Shown here: one piece after another, positions 8,761 to 16,195 of the stretch
How the letters are laid out: each line of letters opens with the position of its first letter
How positions within the stretch are numbered: the stretch's first letter is position 1
Assembly (NCBI GenBank): GCA_016223045.1
Contig: JACRPT010000131.1
Location: 1-41,587, forward strand
Direction of reading: 5' to 3'
Source: Candidatus Eiseniibacteriota bacterium
Lineage (GTDB): Bacteria > Eisenbacteria > RBG-16-71-46
Length of the DNA: 41,587 bases
The notes under the pieces: generated by a model
What the model was told of the DNA's origin: nothing
The model's input: only the letters and a program-made list of their open reading frames with translations
Database searches by the model: none
Translations under genes and position numbers: made by a program

Positions 8761-9671
8761 GTCTCGCGGTCGCGCGTCCCACGGTGAAGCGGCTGGCGCT
8801 CGGCTACCTCGAGCTGACCAAGCCGCGCATCACGTTCCTGGTGATCCTCACCGGCGTGCCGGCGCTGCTGCTCGCCGCGCGCGGGTTTCCGCCGCCCGCG
8901 CTGTTCTGGGGCACGCTGCTCGGCACCGCTCTGGCCGCGGCTTCGGCCTCGAGCTTCAACCACTACTGCGACCGCGACCTCGACGCGCTCATGCGCCGCA
9001 CCGCGGGGCGCCCTCTGCCCTCCGGCCTGCTGCCGCCGGCGCACGCGCTGGGTCTGGGCTTCCTGCTCGCCGGGCTCTCGTGGGCGGTGCTCGCCGCCAG
9101 CGCGAACCTGCTGGCCGCGGCGCTCGGGATGATCTCGATCCTCTACTACGCGGTGGTCTACACGGTCTGGCTCAAGCGGCGCACCCCGCAGAACATCGTG
9201 ATCGGCGGCGGAGCGGGCGCCGCGGCGCCGCTAATCGCGTGGGCCGCGGTCACCGGGTCGCTCGACCTCCCGGCCGTACTGATGGCGGCGATCGTGTTCC
9301 TGTGGACGCCGCCGCACTTCTGGGCGCTCGCGCTCTACCGCCACGAGGACTACGCCCACGCCGGCATCCCGATGCTGCCGGTGACGCACGGCGGACCCGA
9401 GACGCGCCGGCAGATCCTGCTCTACACCCTGGCCCTGGTGCCGGCGTCGCTCGCGCTCGCGGCGGTGGGCGTGTCGGGGCCCGTGTACTGGATCCCGGCG
9501 GCGCTGCTCGGCGGCGCGTTCATCCTCCAGGCCGCGCGGCTCCACCGCAGCGCGAGCATCGCGCACGCGATCCAGCTGTTCCGTTTCTCGATCCTCTACC
9601 TGTTCTGCCTGTTCGTGCTGCTCACCCTGGACGCGGTCGTGCGCATCGCGGGCCGCGGCGCCGGGCCGTGA
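8757..9671 (+). CDS. ctaB: Protoheme IX farnesyltransferase (heme O synthase)
   Basis: 304 residues of the UbiA prenyltransferase superfamily. The N-terminus YLELTKPRITFLVILTG is diagnostic of CtaB/COX10. The prenyl-diphosphate motif NxxxDxxxD reads NHYCDRDLDALMRRT. The second conserved loop includes YTVWLKRRTPQNIVIGG, and FLWTPPHFWALAL and HEDYAHAGIPMLPV follow. It farnesylates heme B to heme O, the substrate of CtaA. The ATGA overlap with ctaA indicates translational coupling. It has about nine membrane segments in the inner membrane. Confidence 0.96.
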   Translation: MSLAVARPTVKRLALGYLELTKPRITFLVILTGVPALLLAARGFPPPALFWGTLLGTALAAASASSFNHYCDRDLDALMRRTAGRPLPSGLLPPAHALGLGFLLAGLSWAVLAASANLLAAALGMISILYYAVVYTVWLKRRTPQNIVIGGGAGAAAPLIAWAAVTGSLDLPAVLMAAIVFLWTPPHFWALALYRHEDYAHAGIPMLPVTHGGPETRRQILLYTLALVPASLALAAVGVSGPVYWIPAALLGGAFILQAARLHRSASIAHAIQLFRFSILYLFCLFVLLTLDAVVRIAGRGAGP

Positions 9672-9793
9672 GGCCGGCGGGGGGGACCGGGCGCCCGGAC
9701 CGGGCGCGCGCAGTGGCGCCCGCGACCCGCGCGGGCCGCCGGTTCACGCGGCCGCAGGCCGCATCGAGGCACAGACCCGTCCGAGGGGAGTCC

Positions 9794-10891
9794 ATGGTGG
9801 CTCGCAGGCCCACGCGTACCGTCATGCGGCTCGTCGCCGCGCTGGCGCCGGCAGCGCTGCTGGCGGCCGCGCTCGCCGGCTGCGCGCCGAACGATTTCCC
9901 GCAGAGCACGTTCAACCCGCGCTCGGAATTCGCGGGGATGATCCAGAGCCTCAACCTGCAGCTCATCTTCTGGGTCGTGCTCATCTTCATCGTGGTCCAG
10001 ACGCTGCTCATCGTCGCGATCGTGAAGTTCCGCGCCCGGCCGGACTCGCCCGAGCCGAAGCCGGTCCACGGCAACACCGCCCTCGAGATCGCCTGGACCA
10101 TCGCGCCGGCGATCATCCTCGCCTTCGTCGCGGTGCCCACTGTGCTCACCATCTTCAAGACCCAGGCGAAGCCGGTGCGGACCGACCTCGTGGTCAAGGT
10201 GATCGGCCACCAGTGGTGGTGGGAGTTCCAGTACCCGGACCTCGGCGTCGTCACCGCGAACGAGATGCACGTGCCGGTGGGCCGGACGATCGTGGTGGAC
10301 ATCGAGACCGCGGACGTCATCCACAGCTTCTGGTTCCCGGCGATGGGCGGCAAGCGCGACGCGATTCCGGGCCGCCCCAACCGCATCTGGTTCACGCCCG
10401 ACACGGTGGGCGTGTTCCCCGGCCAGTGCGCCGAGTTCTGCGGGCTGTCGCACGCGAACATGCGGATGAAGCTGATGGTGGAGACGCCCGCGGCGTTCGC
10501 GGCGTGGGTGGAGCTGCAGCGGCGCCCGCCCGCGGGCGGCGGCGCGGCCCCCGATTCCACCGCCGCCGTGTCCGCCGCGATGGCCCTCGCGCCGGCGCCG
10601 GCGCCGCCCGCCGGCTCGCCGGCCGCGCGCGGCAGGGAGATCTTCGGGCAAAGCGCCTGCATCGGCTGCCACACCGTCGCCGGCCTGTCGGCCGGCGTGC
10701 TCGGGCCCGACCTCACGCACTTCGCGAGCCGCACGACGTTCGCGGGCTCGCTGTTCGAGAACACTCCCGACAACGTCGCCCGGTGGCTGACCGACCCGCC
10801 CGGCCGCAAGCCGGGGGCCCTCATGCCGAACCTCGGCCTCACGCCGGAACAGGTGAACGCGCTGGTCGCCTACCTGGAAAGCCTCAAGTAA
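9794..10891 (+). CDS. ctaC: Cytochrome c oxidase subunit II with fused cytochrome c domain (caa3 type)
   Basis: 365 residues. The leader carries a lipobox ending LAGC30, so the mature protein is probably a lipoprotein. Two membrane helices (about 55-78 and 100-120) precede the cupredoxin domain. All CuA ligands are visible: H177, C212, E214, C216, H220 and M223 (IHSFWFP; PGQCAEFCGLSH). An Ala/Pro-rich linker (about 246-276) leads to a class I cytochrome c domain with C289-IG-C292-H293 and a likely distal M344. This fusion defines caa3 oxidases, which take electrons internally from the tethered heme. ATG at 9794 follows GAGGGGAG. A later in-frame ATG at 9824 would shorten the leader but keep the lipobox. 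Confidence 0.95.
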   Translation: MVARRPTRTVMRLVAALAPAALLAAALAGCAPNDFPQSTFNPRSEFAGMIQSLNLQLIFWVVLIFIVVQTLLIVAIVKFRARPDSPEPKPVHGNTALEIAWTIAPAIILAFVAVPTVLTIFKTQAKPVRTDLVVKVIGHQWWWEFQYPDLGVVTANEMHVPVGRTIVVDIETADVIHSFWFPAMGGKRDAIPGRPNRIWFTPDTVGVFPGQCAEFCGLSHANMRMKLMVETPAAFAAWVELQRRPPAGGGAAPDSTAAVSAAMALAPAPAPPAGSPAARGREIFGQSACIGCHTVAGLSAGVLGPDLTHFASRTTFAGSLFENTPDNVARWLTDPPGRKPGALMPNLGLTPEQVNALVAYLESLK

Positions 10892-10915
10892 CCGACGGAA
10901 AGGAAGACACGGCAC

Positions 10916-12730
10916 ATGGCCTCCACCATCGCCACCGCCGCCGCCGTCCACGCGGTTCCCCGGTCCGAGTCGGGACTGTGGAGCTGGATCACCACCGTGG
11001 ACCACAAGCGCATCGGCGCGCTCTACGGGGTCACCGCGTTCATCCTGTTCCTGGTGGGAGGGATCGAAGCGCTGGTGATCCGCCTCCAGCTGGCGCAGCC
11101 CGGGAACCACTTCATCAGTCCCGACGTGTACAACCAGATGTTCACGATGCACGGAACCACCATGGTCTTCCTCGCCGTGATGCCGCTGTCGGCGAGCTTC
11201 TTCAACTTCCTGGTCCCGCTCATGATCGGCGCGCGCGACGTGGCGTTCCCGCGCCTGAACGCGTTCAGCTACTGGGTGTTCCTGTTCGGCGCGATCTTCC
11301 TGCACGTGAGCTTCCTGCACGGCGGCGCGCCGAACGTCGGCTGGTTCGGCTACGCGAATCTGACGGCGAAGGGTTTCTCGCCCGGGTCGGGCGTGGACTT
11401 CTGGGCGATCGGCCTGCAGATCCTCGGCATCGCGTCGCTCGCGGCGGCCTTCAACTTCATCGTCACGATCATCAACATGCGCGCGCCGGGCATGGGCTTC
11501 ATGCGCATGCCGCCGTTCGTGTGGATGACGCTCGTCACCTCGTTCCTGATCATCCTCGCCTTCCCGGTCATCACGGTTGCGCTGGTGTTCCTGCTGTTCG
11601 ACCGCTTCACCGGCACGAACTTCTTCGTCCCGGCCGCGGGCGCCGACCCGCTGCTGTGGCAGCACCTGTTCTGGCTGTTCGGCCATCCCGAGGTCTACAT
11701 CCTCATCCTGCCGGCGATGGGCATCATCTCCGAGGTGCTGCCGGCGTTCTCGCGCAAGCCGCTGTTCGGCTACCCGGTGGTGGTGTACTCGGGCATCTTC
11801 ATCGGTTTCATGGGCTGGGGGGTGTGGAGCCACCACATGTTCGCGGTGGGGCTGGGGCCACTCGCCGACTCGTTCTTCGCGCTCACCACCATGCTCATCG
11901 CCATCCCCACGGGCGTGAAGATCTTCAACTGGCTGGCGACCATCTGGGGCGGGAAGCTGCGCTTCACCACGGCGATGCACTTCGCGCTCGGGTTCATCGC
12001 GCTGTTCACCATGGGCGGCCTCTCCGGCTTCATGCACGCCTCGCCGCCCGCCGACCTGCAGCAGACCGACACCTACTTCGTGGTGGCGCACATCCACTAC
12101 GTGCTGTTCGGCGGCGCGCTCATGGGGATCTTCGCGGGGATCTACTACTGGTTCCCCAAGATGACGGGCCGGCTCATGAACGAGCGGCTGGGCAAGCTCC
12201 ACTTCTGGCTCATGGTGACCGCGATGAACGTCACGTTCTTCCCGATGCACTTCGTGGGCCTGCTCGGCATGCCGCGCCGCGTCTACACCTACGCGCCGCA
12301 CATGGGCTTCGACTGGATGAACCTGACGTCCACCGTCGGCGCCTTCGGCATCGCCGTGGGGCTGCTGGTGTTCATGTGGAACTGGTGGACCAGCCGGCGC
12401 CACGGGGAACCCGCGGGGAACGACCCGTGGGGCGGCGCGTCGCTGGAGTGGGCGCTGCCCTCGCCGCCGCCGCCCTGGAACTTCGCCACCATCCCGGTGG
12501 TCAGGAGCATCGATCCGCTCTGGCACAGGGAGTCGCGCGCGGCCGCGCTCGCGGCGAACGAGCCGAGCGGCCCGATCCACATGCCGCCGAGCTCGCACTG
12601 GCCGATCGTCAGCGCGCTCGGCGCCACGCTGCTGATGTCCGGGATGATCTTCGGCTGGGCCATCGGCATCCCGGGCCTGGTCGTCACGCTGGCGGGCATC
12701 TACGCGTGGGCCTTCGAGCCCTGCACCTGA
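10916..12730 (+). CDS. ctaD: Cytochrome c oxidase subunit I (heme-copper oxidase, A type)
   Basis: 604 residues. This is the catalytic subunit that reduces O2 to water and pumps protons. Ligands seen: H79 (heme a, TMHGTTM), H257 with cross-linked Y261 in GHPEVYILILP (CuB), H306-H307 (CuB), H392 (heme a3) and H394 (heme a) in AHIHYVLFGG. The E259 of HPEVY is present, as expected for A-family enzymes. The C-terminal extension (about 500-604) has two further membrane segments, common in caa3 enzymes. AAGGAAG precedes the ATG. The gene follows ctaC by 24 nt and belongs to the same operon. Confidence 0.97.
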   Translation: MASTIATAAAVHAVPRSESGLWSWITTVDHKRIGALYGVTAFILFLVGGIEALVIRLQLAQPGNHFISPDVYNQMFTMHGTTMVFLAVMPLSASFFNFLVPLMIGARDVAFPRLNAFSYWVFLFGAIFLHVSFLHGGAPNVGWFGYANLTAKGFSPGSGVDFWAIGLQILGIASLAAAFNFIVTIINMRAPGMGFMRMPPFVWMTLVTSFLIILAFPVITVALVFLLFDRFTGTNFFVPAAGADPLLWQHLFWLFGHPEVYILILPAMGIISEVLPAFSRKPLFGYPVVVYSGIFIGFMGWGVWSHHMFAVGLGPLADSFFALTTMLIAIPTGVKIFNWLATIWGGKLRFTTAMHFALGFIALFTMGGLSGFMHASPPADLQQTDTYFVVAHIHYVLFGGALMGIFAGIYYWFPKMTGRLMNERLGKLHFWLMVTAMNVTFFPMHFVGLLGMPRRVYTYAPHMGFDWMNLTSTVGAFGIAVGLLVFMWNWWTSRRHGEPAGNDPWGGASLEWALPSPPPPWNFATIPVVRSIDPLWHRESRAAALAANEPSGPIHMPPSSHWPIVSALGATLLMSGMIFGWAIGIPGLVVTLAGIYAWAFEPCT

Positions 12731-12752
12731 GCTGAACCGAGGAGGAACGAAC

Positions 12753-13358
12753 GTGTCCGTCGCCGTCGCCGTCCACGCCCACGCGCCCGGGGCGCACCGC
12801 ACCAGCACCGGGCTCAACAGCCGGAAGATGCTGTTCTGGGCCTTCCTCGGCTCCGAGTGCATGTTCTTCGGGTCGCTCATCGCGACCTACCTGGTCTACC
12901 GCGGGCGCGACCAGGTGGGCCCGCACCCGCACGAGATCCTCAACATCCCGTTCACGTCGGTGAGCGCCTTCGTGCTGCTCATGAGCTCGCTCACCATGGT
13001 GCTGGCGCTCGCCGCAGTGCAGCGCGGCGACCGGCGCGGCTCCGGGATCTGGCTGGCCGCCACCGCGCTGCTGGGGATGACGTTCGTCGGCGGGCAGTTC
13101 TACGAGTTCACGCACTTCGTGCACGAGGGGCTCACGCTCCAGACCAACCTGTTCGGCTCGACGTTCTACGTGCTCACCGGCTTCCACGGCACCCACGTGA
13201 CCGTGGGCGTCATCTGGCTGTGGAGCCTGTTCGCGATGGCGGTCCGCGGGAAGCTGCCGCAGTCGCGCGCACTCGACGTCGAGATCGCGGGGCTGTACTG
13301 GCACTTCGTGGACGTGGTCTGGATCGCGATCTTCACCCTGGTGTACCTGATCCAGTAG
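12753..13358 (+). CDS. ctaE: Cytochrome c oxidase subunit III
   Basis: 201 residues, the five-helix short form usual in caa3 oxidases. Recognisable segments: KMLFWAFLGSECMFFGSL near residue 28, YEFTHFVHEGLTL, STFYVLTGFHGTHVTVG and YWHFVDVVWIAIFTLVYL at the C-terminus. It stabilises subunit I and its proton path. It starts with GTG at 12753 behind GAGGAGGAACGAAC, the only convincing start. It lies between ctaD and the small subunit IV gene with short spacings. Confidence 0.95.
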   Translation: MSVAVAVHAHAPGAHRTSTGLNSRKMLFWAFLGSECMFFGSLIATYLVYRGRDQVGPHPHEILNIPFTSVSAFVLLMSSLTMVLALAAVQRGDRRGSGIWLAATALLGMTFVGGQFYEFTHFVHEGLTLQTNLFGSTFYVLTGFHGTHVTVGVIWLWSLFAMAVRGKLPQSRALDVEIAGLYWHFVDVVWIAIFTLVYLIQ

Positions 13359-13367
13359 GAGGGCCTG

Positions 13368-13688
13368 ATGGCGGACACCCACGCGCACGAGGAGCAGGAC
13401 GCGCAGGCGCCGGAGCACGCGCACCCGGGCGCCCGGGAGTACCTGGCGATCGCCACCATCCTCACCGTGATCACCGCGGTCGAGGTGGCGGCGTTCTACA
13501 TCCCGGCGATGAAGTCCGTGCTGGTGCCGGTGCTGTTGACGCTCTCGGCGCTCAAGTTCTCGCTGGTGGCGATGTTCTACATGCACCTCAAGTTCGACCA
13601 CCGGCTGTTCTCGTGGCTGTTCGTGACACCGATGATCGTGGCCGCGCTCGTGATCGTCGCGCTGCTCAAGCTGTTCGGGCACTGGTAG
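13368..13688 (+). CDS. ctaF: Cytochrome c oxidase subunit IV-like small subunit
   Basis: 106 residues with a His/Glu-rich N-terminus (HAHEEQDAQAPEHAH) and three membrane helices. EYLAIATILTVITAVEV and LKFSLVAMFYMHLKFD match the prokaryotic COX4-like family of caa3 and bo3 oxidases. TAGGAGG lies directly upstream of the ATG. As the last gene of the locus it completes a four-subunit enzyme. Its role is assembly or stability, known for the family and not visible here. Confidence 0.9.
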   Translation: MADTHAHEEQDAQAPEHAHPGAREYLAIATILTVITAVEVAAFYIPAMKSVLVPVLLTLSALKFSLVAMFYMHLKFDHRLFSWLFVTPMIVAALVIVALLKLFGHW

Positions 13689-13782
13689 GCGCGCGGCGGG
13701 ACGCCCGGGCCCCCGGGGACGCGGGTTCCGGGGAACGGCGTGCCGTGCCGGTCGTGAGGGCGCCGGCAGGGGAAAGAGGGTC

Positions 13783-13813
13783 GGGCCCCGGGGTCTTGCG
13801 GACCCCGGGGCCC
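13783..13813 (-). terminator. Hairpin terminator copy behind the tRNA remnant
   Basis: Perfect 13-bp stem GGGCCCCGGGGTC / GACCCCGGGGCCC with a 5-nt loop. On the minus strand it follows the tRNA 3' end by 3 nt and is trailed by CTCTTTCC. It may also end plus-strand transcription of the oxidase operon. Confidence 0.55.
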
Positions 13814-13816
13814 TGT

Positions 13817-13867
13817 TGGTAGCGGGGGCTGGATTTGAACCAGCGACCTTCGGGTTATGAGCCCGAC
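13817..13867 (-). pseudogene. Truncated tRNA-fMet (3' 51 nt)
   Basis: The 51 bases are identical to nucleotides 27-77 of the intact initiator tRNA at 19025-19101: part of the anticodon stem, CAT anticodon, variable loop, T arm, acceptor 3' strand and CCA. The 5' half is replaced by unrelated sequence. It cannot fold as a tRNA and marks the left boundary of the island. Confidence 0.9.
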
Positions 13868-14170
13868 CGGCACCGCAGCGTCCGGGCGGGCCCCCGGCAC
13901 GGAGGCTCGGATGCCCCACCGCACGGCATCCATGCTTGCGTGCCCCCCGCGCCATGCGGGCACGAGGCCGAGAGCGATGGGCTGTCAGCCTACACCATGG
14001 TGAAGGCCGGGTGACATGCCACAAGCGCCGACAGACTACTTGACATGGCAATTCGTGCCGCTCCATCTTGTGGCTTAGCTGAGCCGACATCCACACGAAA
14101 CGACCACCATATCCCATCCAAGATGGCTCCCATCGGGCAGAGCCAGCTTGGAGTGTGAGGAATTCATAAG

Positions 14171-15166
14171 GTGAGCGTCGGAGTCGCCGTCGTGCTCGTG
14201 GTCGTTGCGGCCGGGTTCGCTAGGCCGCACGCGGCCGCGGCCGTCGCGCAGTTCTACGAACAGCCGATCGCGACCATCGCCTACGGCACCCGGCCCGAGC
14301 AGATGGCCGTAGCGGAGTGTGGGGACTGCGGGGACGAATCGTGCTCCGGGTTCGCCTTCCTCGACGAGCGGGACGACATCTACGTCTATGACGTCCCTGC
14401 CAATGCGCTGAAGGTCCTGCGCTTCAAGAACGGGAAGGCGCTGTCCATCCAGGTCGTCCGTGGCCCGGTGCTCGAAGCGCAGAACGAGCACCCCTACGAC
14501 GGCTGCGTGTCCCCGGATGGGACCGTCTACCTGCTGGCCGATCGCGCGACTCTCCGCGGGCGCTACCTCGTCTTCGCACGGGGCGCGCGAGACTCAGCCT
14601 GGTCGCGCGCCGAGCCGCTCGATGACGAGACCCTGGGGTGGGCGGCGCTGAACGGTCACCGCCAGCAGGTGGTCCAGGCCGCCCGCATCGACGTCGAACC
14701 GGACGGCACCGTCGCGGTCTACGACCTGGACCGGCGCAGCAGCGGCGCCGTGGTGGTGGCGCGGGGAGACAGGTTCGTCCCGACATCGGCCCGCGTGCGG
14801 CTTCCCGCCGGGCTGCGCGGCCGCAGCGGACTCATCGCGCGCGCGCGCGCGCGCGGGCTGGCCACCGAGCTCCACGTTGGGGAGGACCCGGTCGCGACCG
14901 CCCGGGTGGCGATCCCGGGCGCGTTCCTCGGAATGGACGACGCGGGCAACACGTACCAGGCCACGTACGGGACCGGCAACGTCTACGAGTTCCAGCGCTA
15001 CGATCGCGCCGGAACGCTCACCGCCTCGTCGCCGGTTCCGCGGCGGCGGATCACCAAGCTCGTGCTCGGGAAGGGCCACCTCCTTATGGGCAGACTGGGT
15101 GACGTGTTTCAGTTCCGCTTCACCGATGCCGGGCTCGTGATCACGCGCTGGACCGCGCCGGAGTGA
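14171..15166 (+). CDS. Exported beta-propeller-like protein of unknown function
   Basis: 331 residues starting with GTG behind GTGAGGAATTC. Residues 1-26 form a signal peptide (VGVAVVLVVVAAGFARPHAAAAVA). The mature part contains repeated blade-like strands such as DDIYVYDVPANALKVLRF, SPDGTVYLLAD, DGTVAVYDLD and DDAGNTYQAT, which resemble NHL or WD-type propeller units. An early CGDCGDESC cluster (residues about 50-58) could form disulfides. No enzyme motif was recognised. It is the first gene of the island operon, 3 nt before the next start. The CG dinucleotide run at about 14838-14855 lies within it. Confidence 0.7.
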   Translation: MSVGVAVVLVVVAAGFARPHAAAAVAQFYEQPIATIAYGTRPEQMAVAECGDCGDESCSGFAFLDERDDIYVYDVPANALKVLRFKNGKALSIQVVRGPVLEAQNEHPYDGCVSPDGTVYLLADRATLRGRYLVFARGARDSAWSRAEPLDDETLGWAALNGHRQQVVQAARIDVEPDGTVAVYDLDRRSSGAVVVARGDRFVPTSARVRLPAGLRGRSGLIARARARGLATELHVGEDPVATARVAIPGAFLGMDDAGNTYQATYGTGNVYEFQRYDRAGTLTASSPVPRRRITKLVLGKGHLLMGRLGDVFQFRFTDAGLVITRWTAPE

Positions 15167-15169
15167 GCG

Positions 15170-16195
15170 ATGAAGACCGATCGGCGATCGTCGTGCGGCT
15201 GTACAGCCACTCTCTTGCTCGTTGCGGTTCTCGCGTCACCAGTGCCCTCCTGGGCGCTCAGTCGCACCCAGGCCCTGCAGACTGCAGAGTCCTACATGCT
15301 GGTGGTCTACGAGGTGACCTCGGCCAACGTGTATCCGGCGGTGTCCTGCTACCGGCCGGACCTGGGTCCGGACGGACTGTCGAAGCTCGTTCCTGGCACG
15401 TACACCGGCCTGCCGTATTCCTATCGTGGCGGTGAGCCGTACGACCCCGGCACCATCGTCAACCATCTCTACGGCGAGGGACGAGGCGCCGGAAACGCGA
15501 GCCTGCTGGCGGAGGTGGCCACGCAGTGCGTCTCGCTGCACACGACCGGCATTGACTGTTCGCAGTTCGCGTCCGCCGCGTGGGCCGTCTTGCCCCGCTT
15601 CACCGTGTACTCGCTCACGCACAATGAAGGCTCGATCGCGCTCGGAGTGAGCGCTCGCAAATACGTGCGGAAGGCCGATGCCTTCGCCATCGACGTGCCC
15701 GGCGCGCACCACGTCATCCTGTTCTCCGATGCGGTTGGCGCCGACGGGAACTTCTACTCCTACGAGGCCAGCTCGAGAGACCCGGCCCAATGCACTTCGA
15801 AGCTCCGCAACTACTTCGTTCTGGAGAACATGGGCTACCACCCCTGGGTGTCCGTGAAGCTCAAGGACGACCCGGCCTCGCAGATCGTTCGATTCGACGT
15901 GGACCCGGCCGGGGAGTCTCCCGTGATCCGCTGGGCGACGTTGATCGAAGATCGAACCTCGTCGTTCTCGATCTGGCGTGCCGATGCTCCTCAGGGGCCA
16001 TTCGTCCAGATCTCGCCCGAGGTCGCGGCCAAGGGCAGCATTTCGAGCGGCGCGGACTACCAGTTCGTCGACGTTACCCACGGTCTGGGCTCGGCCTACT
16101 ACCGCCTGGTCGAGATGGAAACCACGGGGCGGATCATCCAGCACGGAACGCGCTCCCTCGCAGAGGCGCGGGCGTGGTCGCGCCAGGAGCATTGA
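15170..16195 (+). CDS. Exported NlpC/P60-like (papain-fold) protein with C-terminal beta domain
   Basis: 341 residues. The signal peptide ends near VPSWA-LS. Residues 80-185 have the NlpC/P60 layout: GLPYSYRGG (cf. PYVWGG), then GIDCSQFASAAW with candidate nucleophile C130 (family DCSGFV), and H180/H181 in GAHHVILF as the catalytic His position (family GHVGIY). A second Cys pair (C60, C120) may form a disulfide. From about residue 230 a fibronectin-like domain follows (FSIWRADAPQGPFVQI, YYRLVEMET). Family members cleave peptidoglycan stem peptides or other amides; the substrate here is unknown. Its TGA shares its A with the ATG of the next gene, showing tight coupling. Confidence 0.7.
   Translation: MKTDRRSSCGCTATLLLVAVLASPVPSWALSRTQALQTAESYMLVVYEVTSANVYPAVSCYRPDLGPDGLSKLVPGTYTGLPYSYRGGEPYDPGTIVNHLYGEGRGAGNASLLAEVATQCVSLHTTGIDCSQFASAAWAVLPRFTVYSLTHNEGSIALGVSARKYVRKADAFAIDVPGAHHVILFSDAVGADGNFYSYEASSRDPAQCTSKLRNYFVLENMGYHPWVSVKLKDDPASQIVRFDVDPAGESPVIRWATLIEDRTSSFSIWRADAPQGPFVQISPEVAAKGSISSGADYQFVDVTHGLGSAYYRLVEMETTGRIIQHGTRSLAEARAWSRQEH

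Larger units (their letters stand above)
13708..13867. repeat. Left 160-bp direct repeat (tRNA-fMet 3' end plus flank)
   Basis: This 160-bp segment aligns without gaps to 18916-19075, with 16 mismatches counted by eye (about 90 % identity). Identity is almost complete over the last 85 bp, which include the hairpin terminator and the 3' part of the initiator tRNA gene. Similarity stops abruptly at 13867/19075, inside the anticodon stem of the tRNA. It looks like one arm of an integration or duplication event. Confidence 0.9.

Noticed and set aside
14040-14068. TTGACA as the -35 box of the island operon promoter.
   Set aside because: No acceptable -10 hexamer lies at 16-18 bp (best CCATCT or CATCTT), so it was not listed as a promoter.
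9596-14117. Long minus-strand open frames opposite the cytochrome oxidase genes.
   Set aside because: They are antisense shadows rich in His, Arg, Glu and Asp without family motifs, opposite genes with all ligands intact.
14838-14855. CG dinucleotide run inside the propeller-like gene as a possible phase-variation tract.
   Set aside because: A change of one 2-bp unit would shift frame, but the run is short and such runs are expected at this GC content; no supporting feature is seen.
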